From RUG14130 sp045598325 (GTDB lineage Bacteria > Bacillota > Clostridia > Christensenellales > Aristaeellaceae): a stretch of DNA of 40,709 nt. Where the stretch lies: positions 1-40,709 of the forward strand of contig JAZLLT010000101.1 of the NCBI GenBank assembly GCA_045598325.1. Reading direction: 5' to 3'. Position numbers and translations under genes: made by a program. The notes under the pieces were generated by a model. The model made no database searches. It saw only the letters and a program-made list of their open reading frames with translations, and had not been told where the DNA came from. Shown here piece after piece: positions 15,913 through 23,882 of this stretch; position 1 is the stretch's first letter; each line of letters opens with the position of its first letter.

Positions 15913-16197
15913 ATGAGCAAAAAAGAATTTGTGAACGAGCTTCGTAATGAAGAACTTGAAAAAGTTACCGGTGGGGCTGACATAAAGGTATACTTCGATG
16001 TCATTTTGTCTGACGCGGGTACCAGCAAGATCGGTGTCATCAAAGTAGTGAAGGAGATAACAGGCTTAGGGCTTAAGGAATCGAAAGCGCTTGTAGATGC
16101 TGCGCCGTCAAGAATTGTAGCGGGCGTTTCGGAAGCACGGGCGAATGAAGTTAAACACCTGCTGGAAAGTGCCGGAGCAAAAGTTGAATTAAAGTAA
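15913..16197 (+). CDS. Ribosomal L7/L12 C-terminal domain behind a double-glycine leader (cluster member 3)
   Basis: 94 residues; the ATG at 15913 has GGGAG about 10 bases upstream. Residues 1-21 form a leader ending NEELEKVTGG. Residues 22-94 match the C-terminal domain of ribosomal protein L7/L12 nearly throughout: FDVILSDAGTSKIGVIKVVK, then EITGLGLKESKALVDAAP, then AGAKVELK at the end. This is the domain that binds translation factors at the ribosomal stalk. The N-terminal dimerisation domain and hinge of real L7/L12 (about 120 residues) are absent, so it cannot be the normal stalk protein. The domain is clear; the idea that it is cleaved and exported, or acts on translation factors, is inference. 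Confidence 0.85.
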   Translation: MSKKEFVNELRNEELEKVTGGADIKVYFDVILSDAGTSKIGVIKVVKEITGLGLKESKALVDAAPSRIVAGVSEARANEVKHLLESAGAKVELK

Positions 16198-16240
16198 CAT
16201 GCTCTGTACTATCAAACGAGGGAAAAGGAGGAAAAAAGCT

Positions 16241-16435
16241 ATGGAAAAGAATCAGGTCATCGATGACAAGAAAATGGAACAGGTAAACGGTGGCATCTTA
16301 CCGTCCGCAACGGAGGATGGTAGTTTTCGTATCGAGTGTCCGTTTTGCCACGCGGTGGTTACGGGAAAAACAAGAGAAGAATGTAAGAGGAATTATGATA
16401 TCCACAGCAGGATTTGCTATGTTGCTATTATCTGA
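16241..16435 (+). CDS. Small zinc-finger-like protein with double-glycine leader (cluster member 4)
   Basis: 64 residues from the ATG at 16241, chosen for AAGGAGG with a 9-base gap; an ATG at 16199 would add 14 unlikely residues. The leader is MEKNQVIDDKKMEQVNGG. The core has CPFCHAVV, then C-x-x-N, then H-x-x-x-C (IECPFCH...EECKRNYDIHSRIC), which could bind one zinc ion. The spacing resembles a C2HC or C2H2 finger, but no family is recognised. It lies 43 bases after the L7/L12-domain gene and is last in the cluster. Confidence 0.7.
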   Translation: MEKNQVIDDKKMEQVNGGILPSATEDGSFRIECPFCHAVVTGKTREECKRNYDIHSRICYVAII

Positions 16436-16526
16436 GCGGTGATCATAGAATTTTACATCACGAGAAAGGGAAATCTCCAGCCCCCGGAAATATGATATCA
16501 TAGAGAAAACCATCAAGGAGCCTCCC

Positions 16527-16976
16527 ATGTCCTACACCATTTCTTCCTCCCGTATTTCCCCCGACGAGTACATTTCTTTCCTCACGCGGACGGATCTGGG
16601 GAGTCAGTATCCCGCGGAGCGGTTTTATGGGCGCGTGGAGAAGCTGCTCCGGAACGCTTCGATTTCTCTGACCGCGCGGGATGAGAGCGGGCTGCTGGTG
16701 GGGGTCTTGCTGGGGCTGACCGATTTCGCGTACTGGCTGTATGTGACCGACCTCGGCGTGGACCGGGAATGGACACACCGCGGCATCGGTTCGGCGCTTA
16801 TGAAGCAGGCGCTCGAAGCCGCGGGCGGCGAAAAGGACATCGCCGTGTACCTCATCGCCAACGACAAAGCCGTACCCTTCTATGAGAAACTGGGCATGGA
16901 AAAAGCGGTCGATGTGATGAAATACGACCATGTCGACTGGACGGATTTCACCGTCGGAAAGGACACTCCGCAATAG
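16527..16976 (+). CDS. GNAT-family N-acetyltransferase
   Basis: 149 residues; the ATG has AAGGAG 6 bases upstream. The acetyl-CoA-binding motif A is LGVDREWTHRGIGSALMKQA, containing the R/Q-x-x-G-x-G/A core HRGIGS. A later FYEKLGMEKA is the usual motif B end. The central strand YWLYVTDLGV fits the fold. The substrate is unknown. Base composition returns here to the GC-rich host pattern, so this gene probably marks the right edge of the CRISPR/small-protein block. A palindrome, ATGATATCAT, lies at 16492-16501, just upstream. Confidence 0.88.
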   Translation: MSYTISSSRISPDEYISFLTRTDLGSQYPAERFYGRVEKLLRNASISLTARDESGLLVGVLLGLTDFAYWLYVTDLGVDREWTHRGIGSALMKQALEAAGGEKDIAVYLIANDKAVPFYEKLGMEKAVDVMKYDHVDWTDFTVGKDTPQ

Positions 16977-17039
16977 GTGCGTCATGGTTGTTTGGACGCC
17001 GGACCGAATGGAGAAGGCAGGCGCCGTTCCCCCTCCCTC

Positions 17040-17067
17040 TTGACATCCCGTAAAAATATGGTATCAT
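17040..17067 (+). promoter_or_regulatory. Promoter of the GGDEF gene
   Basis: TTGACA (17040-17045), 16-bp spacer and TATCAT (17062-17067), about 30 bases before the chosen ATG. Confidence 0.7.
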
Positions 17068-17098
17068 ATATGTAACTTACATCATGGAGTTGCATGTA

Positions 17099-18163
17099 AT
17101 GAATTGGCTTAACAAGGCGGGTTTCAAAGACCTCATCACCGACGAAAAGCGGCGCATTCCCTTTCAAAGCAATATGATCTACGCCTGCCTGGCGGGCGTA
17201 GCGCTTTTCATGTCGGTCATCAATATCGTCACCGGACAGCATCCCCTGCTCATCGCGACGGGCAGTTTCACTTTGCTGTGCATCCTCAACCTGATCCTCA
17301 CCTGGCAATCGAAGGAGAAGGGCGCGAAGATCGCCTCGCAGATGTTCATGGTGGAGATCATCGCCCTGTTCTCATTCTTTGTCATCACGGGCGGCACAGA
17401 CAAGTTTTCCATCGTGTGGCTGCTGCTCCTGCCCACCATCGGTCTGCTGTTCTTCGGCATCAAAAAAGGAACCCTCATGAGCGGCATCATGCTCATCGTG
17501 ATGCTGCTGTGTTTTTATGTCCCGTTCATCAAAAAGGTCCTGCACTGCGTGGATTACGGTCCCACCTGGAGCCTGCGCTTCCCCGCGGTCTTTCTGTGCT
17601 CCTACTGCGTGTCGCTGGTGCTGGAGACCATCCGCGCCATCACCGCGGACGAACTTGCCGATACCCGTGAGAAATACCGCCAACTGTGCAGCCACGACGC
17701 GCTGACGGGCGTATTCAACCGTCACGGGCTTCAGGAAGTGCTGCGCCGCCTGCAGGGCGCCCGCCGCAACAACATCGGCGTGCTCATTCTCGATATCGAC
17801 TTCTTTAAGTCCGTCAACGACACCCACGGTCATCTTGACGGCGATCGTGTGCTCAAGCAGTTGGCGGAATGCGTCGGGAGCGTCATTCCCGAAGACGCCA
17901 ACCTGTTCCGCTGGGGCGGCGAGGAGTTCGCCGTACTGTACTTTGACAGTTCGGAAGCGCTTGAAAACGCGGAAACCATCCTGCGCACGGTGCGGGAACA
18001 CGAGTTTGTCATCAGCAGCGGCGTCATCCACATCACCGTATCCATCGGTGTCGCCACGGGCGAGAACGCCGAGAGCGACTACGACCGCCTGCTCCTGCGC
18101 GCGGACAGGAGCCTTTACGAAGCCAAACAAACCGGACGCGACAAAATCGTCGTGGGAGAATAA
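17099..18163 (+). CDS. Membrane diguanylate cyclase (GGDEF domain)
   Basis: 354 residues from the ATG at 17099, chosen because GGAG lies 9 bases upstream; the ATG at 17084 has none. The N-terminal half has about six hydrophobic helices (for example MIYACLAGVALFMSVINIV and GIMLIVMLLCFYVPFI). The C-terminal half is a GGDEF domain: HDALTGVFNRHG at its start, DIDFFKSVNDTHGH, then the active-site loop GGEEF and SIGVA. All the features needed to make cyclic-di-GMP are there. No EAL domain is present. It lies 15 bases before the GH94 gene and is probably cotranscribed with it. Its membrane part has no named sensor domain. Confidence 0.9.
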   Translation: MNWLNKAGFKDLITDEKRRIPFQSNMIYACLAGVALFMSVINIVTGQHPLLIATGSFTLLCILNLILTWQSKEKGAKIASQMFMVEIIALFSFFVITGGTDKFSIVWLLLLPTIGLLFFGIKKGTLMSGIMLIVMLLCFYVPFIKKVLHCVDYGPTWSLRFPAVFLCSYCVSLVLETIRAITADELADTREKYRQLCSHDALTGVFNRHGLQEVLRRLQGARRNNIGVLILDIDFFKSVNDTHGHLDGDRVLKQLAECVGSVIPEDANLFRWGGEEFAVLYFDSSEALENAETILRTVREHEFVISSGVIHITVSIGVATGENAESDYDRLLLRADRSLYEAKQTGRDKIVVGE

Positions 18164-18178
18164 ACTTTGGAGGGAACC

Positions 18179-20461
18179 ATGCTTTCACCTTTCGGACGCT
18201 TTTCCGATGACGGAAAAAGTTACATTATCAACACTCCCGACATTCCCCGCAACTGGTACAATTACTTCTGCACCGACCACTATGTGACCTTCACCTCCCA
18301 GTGCGGCATCGGTCAGGGGTTCCTGCAGGACGAGATGGGATGCAGGCTCATGAGCGTCACCGCCCGCGGTCTGTACGCCGTGACGGAGGACGCGGCGTGG
18401 AATCTCTGCGGCCTGCCCGTATACGGAAAGAAGGACTTCTACGAGTGCGTCCACACTTTGGGCAGCACGACCATCACCCTTGAACAGAACGGCATCCGCA
18501 CGGAGTATACCCTCTTCGTGCCCTGTGAAAGAGACGCGCTCACCGGCATCGAGGTAAGCCGTGTGCGCGTCACCAATGTGAAAAGCAAAAAGCAGTCCGT
18601 CAAGATCATCTCCTACACGGAAAACAACTTTGACGGCACCTACCGCTATCAGGCGTACAACACCGCCGCGGCGCAAAAGGACGATAAACTGAACGGCGTG
18701 CATTTCGACTTCCGCCCGGAGGATCCTTTTGCCGGCGAAACAAAGAAGCCCTTCTGCTTCTTCCTCGCATCCAATCTTCCCGTAAGCGGCTGGGACTGCG
18801 CCCGCAACGCCTTCATCGGCACCTACGGTTCCGTCGCCGACCCCGCCGCGCTCCATAAGGGCGGCTGTACGGATTCCGCCTGCGTCGCGGAAAAAATGGG
18901 CTTTGCCGTGCAGAGCACCCTCACTCTCGAAGCGGGCGAGACACAGACCGTCACCTTTGTGACGGGCATCACCCCTGCCCTCGAAAACGCGCAAAAGATC
19001 CTCGCGGACTTCGGCACGGACGAAAAGGTGCTTTCCGCTCTTGACGCCGTGAACGCCAAGTACGCGGAGCGGCTGGACCGCGGTTTTATCATCAAAACGC
19101 CCGACGAAAACCTCAATAAACTGCTCAACCACTGGCTCAAATATCAGACCGATCTCGGCTCCCGCTGGGCGCGCGTGCGCCATAACGGCTACCGCGACAT
19201 CGCCAGCGACACCGAGTGTCTGGCGGCGTTCAGTCCCGCATTGGCGTGGGAACGCATCAAGCGCCTGCTCACCTATCAGTATAGCAGCGGCTACGCGCCC
19301 CGCACCTTCATCGACGGAAAAATCAAGGACAATAACTTCTCCGACTGCACCGTGTGGCTCACCTTCACCGTGTCCACCATCGTGAAGGAACTGGGAAAAC
19401 CCGAACTGCTCTATGAAGAGGTCGCGTTCAATGACGGCAGCAAGGCGACCGTCTACGAGCATCTGCGCAGGAGCGTGGAGTACCTTTGGAATTTCAAGGG
19501 CGATCACGGGCTCATCCGCATCTGGGGCGGCGACTGGAACGACTGCATGAACGGCGTCGGCATGGGCGGCAAAGGCGTCAGCATCTGGCTGTCCATCGCG
19601 TGGGTCCGCGCCTGCAGACAGTTTAGGGAACTCGCGGAGAAACTGGGCAAGACGGAAGACGCGCGCATCTGCGAAGAGCGGGATAAGGAAATGTGCGCCC
19701 TCATCAACCGGTACGGCTGGGATGACAAGGGCGGCTACTACCGCTACGCCATCTCCGATGACGGCGCCCTCGTGGGTGACAGTTCCTGCGAGGAAGGCAG
19801 CGTGTTCCTGAATCCCCAACTCTGGAGCGTGCTGGCTGGAGGCCTCGGCGAAAACCGCGAGGATACCGCCATTGAAAACGCGTACCGCCTCCTCGCCGAT
19901 CCCCTCGGCACCCGCGTGTCCACCCCGCCCTACACCTACGAAAAGAGCGCGTGGATCGGCGGCATGGCGGAAAAAGCGCCCGGCGTACAGGAAAACGGCG
20001 GCGTGTACCTCCACGCCATGTGCTGGAAACTGGCGGTGGACGCCCTGCGCGGCGACGAGAAGCGGGTCCGCGAGGACATCGACTGCATCGTGCCTTTCCG
20101 CAATGAAATCGTGGCGGGACGCGCCGAGCCGTACATCGTCTGCAACTGCTACATGGGCAAGGAGACCGGCTACCGCTACGGCACGCCCGGTCAGAGCTGG
20201 AGAACGGCGAGCGGACAGTGGTTTTTGAAATCCATGGCGAACTTCGTTTTCGGTTTCAATCCCACCTTCGAGGGGCTCGCCCTGCGTCCCTGCCTGCCCG
20301 ATAACTGGAAAGAAGCAAGCGCCATGCGGGAATTCCGCGGATATACTTATGACATCACCTACAGGCGCACGGGTGAAAAAGCCATCTTCTTTAACGGAAA
20401 GAAACTCGAAAGCGACCTCCTGCCCCTTGAGAGCGGCGAAGTGCTGGTGACGATGGAGTAA
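18179..20461 (+). CDS. GH94-family glycoside phosphorylase (cellobiose/chitobiose phosphorylase-like)
   Basis: 760 residues from the ATG at 18179 (GGAGG, about 5-base gap). It has an N-terminal beta-sandwich, then an alpha-helical barrel with the GH94 signature GGDWNDCMNGVG, whose Asp is the likely proton donor; other family stretches are QYSSGYAPRTF, DGALVGDSSCEEG and PGQSWRTASGQWFLKS. GH94 enzymes split beta-linked disaccharides with phosphate, saving ATP. The exact sugar (cellobiose, chitobiose, laminaribiose or other) cannot be told. It lies 3 bases before the GH43-like gene and upstream of a sugar importer, consistent with processing imported oligosaccharides inside the cell, as there is no signal peptide. 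Confidence 0.88.
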   Translation: MLSPFGRFSDDGKSYIINTPDIPRNWYNYFCTDHYVTFTSQCGIGQGFLQDEMGCRLMSVTARGLYAVTEDAAWNLCGLPVYGKKDFYECVHTLGSTTITLEQNGIRTEYTLFVPCERDALTGIEVSRVRVTNVKSKKQSVKIISYTENNFDGTYRYQAYNTAAAQKDDKLNGVHFDFRPEDPFAGETKKPFCFFLASNLPVSGWDCARNAFIGTYGSVADPAALHKGGCTDSACVAEKMGFAVQSTLTLEAGETQTVTFVTGITPALENAQKILADFGTDEKVLSALDAVNAKYAERLDRGFIIKTPDENLNKLLNHWLKYQTDLGSRWARVRHNGYRDIASDTECLAAFSPALAWERIKRLLTYQYSSGYAPRTFIDGKIKDNNFSDCTVWLTFTVSTIVKELGKPELLYEEVAFNDGSKATVYEHLRRSVEYLWNFKGDHGLIRIWGGDWNDCMNGVGMGGKGVSIWLSIAWVRACRQFRELAEKLGKTEDARICEERDKEMCALINRYGWDDKGGYYRYAISDDGALVGDSSCEEGSVFLNPQLWSVLAGGLGENREDTAIENAYRLLADPLGTRVSTPPYTYEKSAWIGGMAEKAPGVQENGGVYLHAMCWKLAVDALRGDEKRVREDIDCIVPFRNEIVAGRAEPYIVCNCYMGKETGYRYGTPGQSWRTASGQWFLKSMANFVFGFNPTFEGLALRPCLPDNWKEASAMREFRGYTYDITYRRTGEKAIFFNGKKLESDLLPLESGEVLVTME

Positions 20462-20464
20462 CGC

Positions 20465-21415
20465 ATGTATCTATTCGCACATTTCCGCGAAAAGCGGACG
20501 CCCGACGGCGAGCAGGTGCATTTCGCCCTGAGCCGCGACGGCTACAACTGGGAAAGCGTCAATGAGGGGCGCCCCGTCCTCTGGGCGATGAAGGGCGAAA
20601 AGGGCGTGCGGGACTTTGCCCTCGCCCGCGGCAGCGACGGCGTGGTGCGCCTGCTGGCGACAGACCTGTCCCTGTCCTACAATTTCGTGCCCGTGTACGG
20701 CGGCAAGTGGCCCAATATCGTGAGAAACGGCAGCAACCGCCTCATGATGTGGGAAAGTTCCGACCTCGTCCACTGGTCCAAAGAGCAGGAAGTGGTGCTC
20801 TCCCCGGAAGGCTGCGGCTGCCACTGGGCGCCTGATATCGTTGAAACCGACCAGGGTCTTTTCTTGATTTCCTGGTCCTCGCCCGATCCCGAAGACATGG
20901 AAATGTGCATCTGGTATGCCCTGACGCGGGATTTCCATACGCTCACGGAGCCCAAACTGCTCTATCAGAAAAAGGGCAGCAGCGTCATCGATTCCTGCAT
21001 CGTGAAGGAAAACGGTATCTACTACCTGTGGGTCAAGAGCGACAAAAATCCCGGCGGCGTGATGATGCTGAAAAGCAAAAATCCCGAGGGTCCCTATGAA
21101 CCGATGCCCGCATTCGACGCGGAGATGGAAACGCTCAAGGGCGGCGCCATCTGCTACGAAGCCCCCGTTGCGGTCAAGAGCACGGACGGCGCCTGGCTCC
21201 TCATGCTGGACTTTTTCGGCGTGCAGGGCGCGGGACAGGGCTATGTGCCCTTCGTGAGCAGGGATATTTCAAGCGGCGTATTCAAGCGCAGCGACGCGGC
21301 TTTCTCCTTCCCCTACGGCTTCAAGCACGGTGGGATCATCGAAATTTCCGGGGAGGAATACGAGCGCATCAAAGCCTTCGACTTCGAGGCGGAAGGGTAT
21401 AGCAGAGGGTGGTAA
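20465..21415 (+). CDS. GH43-like five-bladed beta-propeller glycosidase
   Basis: 316 residues with no signal peptide, starting 3 bases after the GH94 stop. It shows the repeats of a five-bladed propeller: DGYNWESVNEGRPVLW, GVRDFALARGSDG, MMWESSDLVHWSKEQ, HWAPDIVE, GSSVIDSCIVKENGIYYLWVK and a late YEAPVAVKS. The RDF, APDI, IDS and YEAP stretches are at positions where GH43 places its acidic residues, but the catalytic set is not certain. Likely role: removal of arabinose, xylose or a related side sugar inside the cell. It ends the operon, with a terminator 15 bases on. Confidence 0.7.
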   Translation: MYLFAHFREKRTPDGEQVHFALSRDGYNWESVNEGRPVLWAMKGEKGVRDFALARGSDGVVRLLATDLSLSYNFVPVYGGKWPNIVRNGSNRLMMWESSDLVHWSKEQEVVLSPEGCGCHWAPDIVETDQGLFLISWSSPDPEDMEMCIWYALTRDFHTLTEPKLLYQKKGSSVIDSCIVKENGIYYLWVKSDKNPGGVMMLKSKNPEGPYEPMPAFDAEMETLKGGAICYEAPVAVKSTDGAWLLMLDFFGVQGAGQGYVPFVSRDISSGVFKRSDAAFSFPYGFKHGGIIEISGEEYERIKAFDFEAEGYSRGW

Positions 21416-21430
21416 GCACCCGGTCAAAGA

Positions 21431-21450
21431 GACGCCGGCGGCGTCTTTTT
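21431..21450 (+). terminator. Terminator of the GGDEF-GH94-GH43 operon
   Basis: GACGCC-GGC-GGCGTC stem (21431-21445) followed by TTTTT. Confidence 0.9.
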
Positions 21451-21473
21451 GTTTGTGTTTTGTTAATTTCTTC

Positions 21474-21502
21474 TTGACTTTATAATCTTAAAACACTATA
21501 AT
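21474..21502 (+). promoter_or_regulatory. Promoter of the sugar ABC importer
   Basis: TTGACT (21474-21479), 17-bp spacer and TATAAT (21497-21502), giving a start near 21509 and a leader of about 45 bases. Confidence 0.85.
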
Positions 21503-21552
21503 ATTGTTATCTTGCGGCAGAAAGCCGCGCAATAACACAGGAGGTTACCCGT

Positions 21553-22797
21553 ATGAAGAAGTTCCTATCCCTGCTTCTGGCCGCCGTGATGCTGCTGACC
21601 GTGGCATCCTTTGCAGCCGCCGAAGACGCTCAGGTGCTCAACATCGTCACCTGGGATGTCAGCACCACTCCCTATCTGGCCGCCCAGAAGGCCGCCTTTG
21701 AGGCAGCCAACCCCGGCGTGACCATCAACTACACCGACCTCGCTTCCCAGGATTACGCCATCAAGGCCGGCACCATGCTGGCAGGCAAAGACACCAGCGA
21801 CATCTTCATGGTCAAGGAAATCACCGACCTGATCAACTGGGCGGAAGCCGGCTATGAAGAGCCCCTGAATGCCTACATCGAGAAGGACGCCTATGACCTG
21901 TCCGGTTTCGTCGGCATGGAAGCCAACTACGCCGTGGACGGCAAGCAGTACGCCCTCCCCTTCCGCAGCGACTTCTGGGTGCTGTTCTACAACAAGGATC
22001 TGTTTGACGCCGCAGGCATTGCCTATCCCACCAACGACATGACCTGGGACGAGTACGCCGATCTGGCCATCAAGATGAGCGGCAACGGCAACTTCGGTAC
22101 CCACTATCACACCTGGCTGTCCGCAGTCGTCAACTGGGCAGTCTGCGACGGTGAGAACACTCTCATCGACGGCAACTACGAAGATCTGGCCTACTTCTAC
22201 AACCTCTATCAGAAGATCGAGGACGCGGAAGCCTGCATGGCTTACAGCGAAGTCAAGGCGACCGGCACCCACTACAGCGGCGCTTTCGCCAACGGCAACA
22301 TCGCCATGATGCCCATGGGTTACTGGTATGTTTCCACTCTGATCGGCTACAACAATGACGGCACCTGCAACTTCAACTGGGGCATCACCGCCATCCCCCA
22401 CAAGGACGATATCGCCGCCGGTTCCTCCTTCGGCAACCTGACCGGCGTCATGATCAACAGCAAGTCCGCCAACAAGGACCTCGCATGGAAGTATGTCTCC
22501 TGGCTGTGCGGTGAAGCAGGCGCCAAGGCCACTGCCGCCACCGGCACCCGTCCCGCATGGGTATCCGAAGATGTCGCCGCCGCCATGGCTTCCGCCGCAG
22601 GTTTCCCCTCCGACGCAGGCAGCCTGGCAGCCCTCATCCCCTCCTATGTCGGCGTTGAAATGCCCGCATCTCCCTACTCTTCCGCCATCAGCACCATCCT
22701 GAACGAGGAGCACACTCTGATCATGACCAGAGAACTGACCGTTGAGGAAGGCATCGAAGAGATGAACGAGCGCGTCGCCGAGGTTCTCGCCGAATAA
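21553..22797 (+). CDS. Sugar ABC transporter substrate-binding protein (CUT1)
   Basis: 414 residues with a signal peptide of about 23 residues (MKKFLSLLLAAVMLLTVASF, then AAAEDA). The mature part follows the family-1 solute-binding fold: LNIVTWDVSTTPYL, AFEAANPGVTINYTDL, YALPFRSDFWVLFYNKDLFD, MTWDEYADLAIKM and a late GVMINSKSANKDLAWKYVSW. It captures an oligosaccharide outside the cell for the two permeases downstream. There is no lipobox Cys, which is odd for a single-membrane cell. No ATPase gene is in the cluster; CUT1 systems often share an MsmK-like ATPase encoded elsewhere. A hairpin follows the gene, probably making it more abundant than the permeases. Confidence 0.92.
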   Translation: MKKFLSLLLAAVMLLTVASFAAAEDAQVLNIVTWDVSTTPYLAAQKAAFEAANPGVTINYTDLASQDYAIKAGTMLAGKDTSDIFMVKEITDLINWAEAGYEEPLNAYIEKDAYDLSGFVGMEANYAVDGKQYALPFRSDFWVLFYNKDLFDAAGIAYPTNDMTWDEYADLAIKMSGNGNFGTHYHTWLSAVVNWAVCDGENTLIDGNYEDLAYFYNLYQKIEDAEACMAYSEVKATGTHYSGAFANGNIAMMPMGYWYVSTLIGYNNDGTCNFNWGITAIPHKDDIAAGSSFGNLTGVMINSKSANKDLAWKYVSWLCGEAGAKATAATGTRPAWVSEDVAAAMASAAGFPSDAGSLAALIPSYVGVEMPASPYSSAISTILNEEHTLIMTRELTVEEGIEEMNERVAEVLAE

Positions 22798-22828
22798 GGC
22801 ACGCAAGGTTCTTACCCTGATACAGCAG

Positions 22829-22863
22829 GCGGGGAAAGCGAAAAACTCGCTTTCCCCGCTTTT
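22829..22863 (+). terminator. Intra-operon hairpin between binding protein and permeases
   Basis: A 13-bp stem (22829-22841 with 22847-22859) and an AAAAC loop, followed by TTTT. It could end part of the transcription or shield the binding-protein mRNA. Confidence 0.75.
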
Positions 22864-22884
22864 CTGAAAGGAGTGCATCCCGAA

Positions 22885-23868
22885 ATGGCCAATACCGGCA
22901 TCGCTGCCTCCGGCGGAAGCGGGGCAAACCTTCCCCGCAAGCATAAGAAAAGCCGCCTGGCGAGAAAGAACGCGTGGGTCGCGTTTTCTTTCATCGCGCC
23001 TAATTTCATAGGTTTCTTTCTGATCACGCTCATTCCCGTCATCTGCTCCGTGCTGCTGTCCTTCGTCAAGTGGAAGGGCGGCGCATTCAGCACCATCGAA
23101 TGGGTGCGTCTGGACAACTACGCCGATATCTTCAAGACCGCCAAGGTCGCCGAGAAAGGCATCGGCTATTTCTTCACCAAGGTCGATCTGGGCATTGCCC
23201 TCAAAAACACTTCCTTCTATACCCTCATCACCGTGCCTCTCACCCTCATCTGCTCCATCGCGCTGGCGCTCATTCTGAACAAATCAAAAGGCGCCGTCAC
23301 GCTGCGCGCGGTGTTTTTCTTCCCCTATGTGGCGCCCATCATCGCCATCTGTGTATGCTGGAACTTCATGCTGCTCAAAAACGGTCCCGTGAACCAACTG
23401 CTCAACTTTATCGGCATTGCCTACAACAAGAGCTGGACGGCGGACAGCACCATGGTGCTTTGGGCAGTCATCATCGTAAGCGTCTGGCGCAACATGGGCT
23501 ATTACATGGTCATTTATCTCGCCGCCCTGCAGGGCATCCCCCCGGAGCTGTACGAAGCAGCCACCGTGGACGGTGCCAACGGAGTGCAGCGGTTTTTCCA
23601 TATCACGCTTCCCCAGCTGCGTCCCACCACCTTCTTTGCCTCCATCATGATGATCATTTCCTGCTTCAAGATATACGATATCGTGGAGATCATGACAAAC
23701 GGCGGGCAGGGGCGCTCCTCCAAGATGCTGGTCACCTACATCTACGACCAGGCTTTCAAGCAGTTCAACTACGGCACCGCCAGCGCCATCTCCATGGTGC
23801 TGCTGGTGATTGTCATAACGATCACCATCGTGCAGTTCTCGCTGGAAAGCAAGTTTTCCAATGATTGA
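22885..23868 (+). CDS. Sugar ABC transporter permease (MalF/LacF-type)
   Basis: 327 residues from the ATG at 22885 (AAAGGAG, 11-base gap; a GTG at 22873 is less likely). There are six membrane segments, the first being WVAFSFIAPNFIGFFLITLI. The cytoplasmic EAA loop that docks the ATPase reads YEAATVDGANGVQRFFHITL. It works as a heteromer with the next gene, which starts 14 bases later. Confidence 0.92.
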   Translation: MANTGIAASGGSGANLPRKHKKSRLARKNAWVAFSFIAPNFIGFFLITLIPVICSVLLSFVKWKGGAFSTIEWVRLDNYADIFKTAKVAEKGIGYFFTKVDLGIALKNTSFYTLITVPLTLICSIALALILNKSKGAVTLRAVFFFPYVAPIIAICVCWNFMLLKNGPVNQLLNFIGIAYNKSWTADSTMVLWAVIIVSVWRNMGYYMVIYLAALQGIPPELYEAATVDGANGVQRFFHITLPQLRPTTFFASIMMIISCFKIYDIVEIMTNGGQGRSSKMLVTYIYDQAFKQFNYGTASAISMVLLVIVITITIVQFSLESKFSND

Positions 23869-23882
23869 GAGGAGGGCGCAGA

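Noticed and set aside
18185..20014. 609-codon minus-strand ORF opposite the GH94 gene
   Set aside because: Shadow frame of a well-supported gene with domain motifs.
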